DNA from: Caulobacteraceae bacterium
Lineage (GTDB): Bacteria > Pseudomonadota > Alphaproteobacteria > Caulobacterales > Caulobacteraceae
Assembly (NCBI GenBank): GCA_013815405.1
Contig: JACDGF010000084.1
Span: 1 to 7,967, forward strand
DNA: 7,967 nucleotides
Reading direction: 5' to 3'
Shown: piece after piece, positions 6,123 to 7,967 of the stretch
How positions within the stretch are numbered: the first letter of the stretch is position 1
How the letters are laid out: each line of letters starts with the position of its first letter
The notes under the pieces: generated by a model
What the model was told of the DNA's origin: nothing
The model's database searches: none
What the model saw: the letters and a program-made list of their open reading frames with translations, nothing else
Position numbers and translations under genes: made by a program

Positions 6123-7691
6123 ATGAGCTTCCGTCTGACCTACGCCACCATGTTCGACCCGCCGCCGGAGATGCACCAGCGGTTCGAGGAGGCGCTGGCG
6201 GCGGTTGAAGCCAGGCTTGGCCGGACGGCCGACCTCTTCATCGATGGGCGGGACCGCCCGGCGGCCCAGCATCGCGCCAAGCTGAGCCCGATCGATCGGG
6301 ATCTGCGGCTGGGCGAGTTTCCGCTCGCCGACCTGGCCGATGTCGACGCCGCCATGACCGCCGCGCATCGCGCCTGGCCGGCATGGCGGGCGACGCCCTT
6401 GGCCGAACGCGTGGCGCTGATGCGCAAGGTCGCCGAGATCATGGAGGGGCGGGTCTACGAGATCGCCGCCGCCCTGACCCTGGAGGTCGGCAAGAACCGC
6501 ATGGAGGCCCTGGGCGAGGCGCAGGAGACGGTGGACTTCTTCCGCTGCTACGCCGACGACTTCGAACGCAACGAGGGCTACGACCGCGCCCTGCCCGACG
6601 ATCCGCTCGCCGGCGCGGTTTCGCGCAATCGCAGCGTGATGGTCCCGCACGGGCCGTGGGTGGTGATCGCCCCGTTCAACTTCCCCCTGGCCCTGGCCGG
6701 GGGGCCGACCGCCGCCGCCCTGGTCACCGGCAACACCGTGGTGCTGAAGGGCTCGACCGACACGCCCTGGGCGGGGCGGCTATTGGCCGACTGTGTGCGC
6801 GACGCCGGCCTGCCGCCGGGCGTGTTCAACTATCTTTCGGGCTCGGGAACGGAAATCGGCGCCGCCCTGGTCGATCATCCGCTGACCGCCGGCGTCACCT
6901 TCACCGGCTCGGTCGCCGTCGGCATGGGCCTGGTCCGCCGGATGGCCGGCGGCGCCTATCCCAGGCCCTGCATCGCCGAGATGGGCGGCAAGAATCCCTG
7001 CATCGTCACCAGGCACGCGGACCTGGACGACGCGGCCGTGGGAATCGCCCGCTCCGCCTACGGCATGGGCGGCCAAAAGTGCTCGGCCCTCTCCCGGCTC
7101 TATGTGCACGAAACCGTGGCGGAGGCCCTGGTCGGCAAGCTTATGGAACGCATCGGCGCGATCCGCGTCGGCGATCCTCGCCGGCGGGAGAACTGGCTGG
7201 GGCCGGTGGTCAACCAGAGAGCTTTCGAAAACTACGCCGCCCATGCGCGGGCGCTGAACGGGCACGGCGCCCACCGGCTCGCGGGCGGGCGCCAGCTGGG
7301 CGAGGGGGACCTGGAGCGCGGATACTATGTCGAGCCGATGCTGGCGGAGGCGCCGGCGGGCCATCCTCTGTGGAAGGAGGAGATGTTCCTGCCCGCCCTC
7401 ATGCTCCACCGGTTCGGCGACCGCGACCAAGCGATGCGCCTGGCCAACGACACCGACATGGGCCTCACCGCCGGCGTCTACGGCGGCGAGGAGGACGTGG
7501 CCTGGTTCCATGAGCATATCCAGGCGGGGGTCACCTACGCCAACCGCGCCCAGGGGGCGACCACCGGCGCCTGGCCGGGCTATCAGCCGTTCGGCGGCTG
7601 GAAGGGCTCGGGTTCGACCGGCAAGGCGATCGCGTCCTTCTACTACCTGCCTCTTTACATGCGCGAACAGTCGCGCACGGTCGTGGCCTGA
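6123..7691 (+). CDS. NAD(P)-dependent aldehyde dehydrogenase, RocA/P5C dehydrogenase-like
   Basis: The 522-residue enzyme oxidises an aldehyde to a carboxylate. Catalytic features are Asn186 in APFNFPLAL, Lys209 in NTVVLKGS, the general base Glu286 in AEMGGKNP, the nucleophile Cys320 in GMGGQKCSALSR, and the Glu420/Phe422 pair in KEEMFLP. The long N-terminal extension (about residues 1-40), QPFGGWKGSGS near 488-498, and a C-terminus ending YLPLYMREQSRTVVA resemble delta-1-pyrroline-5-carboxylate (glutamate semialdehyde) dehydrogenases such as Bacillus RocA, of similar length. However, the loop after SGSTGK reads AIASFYY where RocA-type enzymes have a glycine-containing substrate anchor, so the substrate may differ. 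The gene starts 6 bases after the aminotransferase stop with GAAGG just before the ATG, and a second aminotransferase gene starts 18 bases after its stop, so all three are probably one operon. Confidence 0.94.
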   Translation: MSFRLTYATMFDPPPEMHQRFEEALAAVEARLGRTADLFIDGRDRPAAQHRAKLSPIDRDLRLGEFPLADLADVDAAMTAAHRAWPAWRATPLAERVALMRKVAEIMEGRVYEIAAALTLEVGKNRMEALGEAQETVDFFRCYADDFERNEGYDRALPDDPLAGAVSRNRSVMVPHGPWVVIAPFNFPLALAGGPTAAALVTGNTVVLKGSTDTPWAGRLLADCVRDAGLPPGVFNYLSGSGTEIGAALVDHPLTAGVTFTGSVAVGMGLVRRMAGGAYPRPCIAEMGGKNPCIVTRHADLDDAAVGIARSAYGMGGQKCSALSRLYVHETVAEALVGKLMERIGAIRVGDPRRRENWLGPVVNQRAFENYAAHARALNGHGAHRLAGGRQLGEGDLERGYYVEPMLAEAPAGHPLWKEEMFLPALMLHRFGDRDQAMRLANDTDMGLTAGVYGGEEDVAWFHEHIQAGVTYANRAQGATTGAWPGYQPFGGWKGSGSTGKAIASFYYLPLYMREQSRTVVA

Positions 7692-7709
7692 GCCTCACCG
7701 GGAAACCCC

Positions 7710-7967
7710 ATGCCAAACCCCCATCTGAAGACCGAACTTCCCGGACCCAAGGCGCGGGCCCTGATCGCGCGCGATGTCGAGGTGAGCTCGCCGTCCTATC
7801 CGCGCGACTACCCGTTCGTGATGTCGCACGGGCGCGGTGTCGAGGTTTGGGACGTCGACGGCAACCGCTTCCTCGATTTCGCCGCCGGGATCGCCGTGTG
7901 CGCCACGGGCCATGCCCATCCCGCCGTCGTCGCCGCCGTTCGCGAGGCGGCCGGAGAGTTCCTGCAC
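7710..7967 (+). CDS. Class III aminotransferase, GABA/acetylornithine type, 3' end beyond window edge
   Basis: Only the first 86 residues are present, out of about 430-450 in the family. The N-terminus [16 protein letters not shown], then [35 protein letters not shown] and [12 protein letters not shown] are strongly like 4-aminobutyrate aminotransferases of the acetylornithine-transaminase-related group. The catalytic lysine and phosphate-binding residues lie beyond the window, so activity cannot be judged. The ATG at 7710 is 18 bases after the aldehyde dehydrogenase stop, with a moderate GGGAAA upstream. The position as third gene of the operon suggests it acts on an omega-amino acid, perhaps the product of the dehydrogenase. 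It differs clearly from the first aminotransferase of the same operon, so it is not a recent duplicate. Confidence 0.9.
   Translation, partial: MPNPHLKTELPGPKARALIARDVEVSSPSYPRDYPFVMSHGRGVEVWDVDGNRFLDFAAGIAVCATGHAHPAVVAAVREAAGEFLH

Noticed and set aside
6383..7517. Long open frames inside the aldehyde dehydrogenase gene (6383-7513 plus, 6780-7517 minus)
   Set aside because: Both are out-of-frame shadows of a gene with all catalytic residues intact, and their products look like typical high-GC noise.

Overview
The window looks like chromosomal DNA of a GC-rich alphaproteobacterium. The support is the very high GC, strongly GC3-biased codons, a DUF983 membrane protein, an E. coli-type MsrA, and a palindrome-rich intergenic repeat of a style I associate with Caulobacter/Phenylobacterium-like genomes. 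The order-level placement is inference from memory, not a search result. Eight protein genes and one tRNA are supported, and almost all of the sequence is coding.

Region by region: (1) 1-1524, minus strand: a PAP2-type membrane phosphatase gene followed, with a 14-nt overlap, by an amidase-signature hydrolase gene whose 3' part lies beyond the left edge. (2) 1622-3359, plus strand, divergent from the PAP2 gene: a small DUF983 zinc-ribbon membrane protein followed within 7 nt by a KgtP-like (MHS family) proton symporter of the major facilitator superfamily. (3) 3360-3508: the gap between convergent genes, filled with hairpins and a probable dispersed palindromic repeat. (4) 3509-4554, minus strand: msrA followed, with a GTGA stop/start overlap, by a MmcQ/YjbR-family gene whose stop codon lies inside the repeat. 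(5) 4555-4670: short divergent gap with a plausible promoter for the tRNA. (6) 4671-4760: tRNA-Ser(GGA) with encoded CCA. (7) 4791 to the right edge, plus strand: a tight catabolic-looking operon of a class III aminotransferase, a RocA-like aldehyde dehydrogenase, and a second class III (GABA/acetylornithine-type) aminotransferase cut by the right edge.

The three-gene block on the right is the most coherent functional unit. A transaminase makes an aldehyde, the dehydrogenase oxidises it to an acid, and a second transaminase can act on a remaining omega-amino group. That fits degradation of a diamine or an omega-amino acid, but the substrate cannot be read from the sequence.

I found no CRISPR array, insertion sequence, phage gene, toxin-antitoxin pair or clearly novel system. 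The points worth a second look are the substrate of the aminotransferase/dehydrogenase block, its placement 30 bp behind a tRNA with no obvious terminator or promoter between, the repeat that supplies the end of the MmcQ/YjbR gene, and uncertain starts for the PAP2 and transporter genes.
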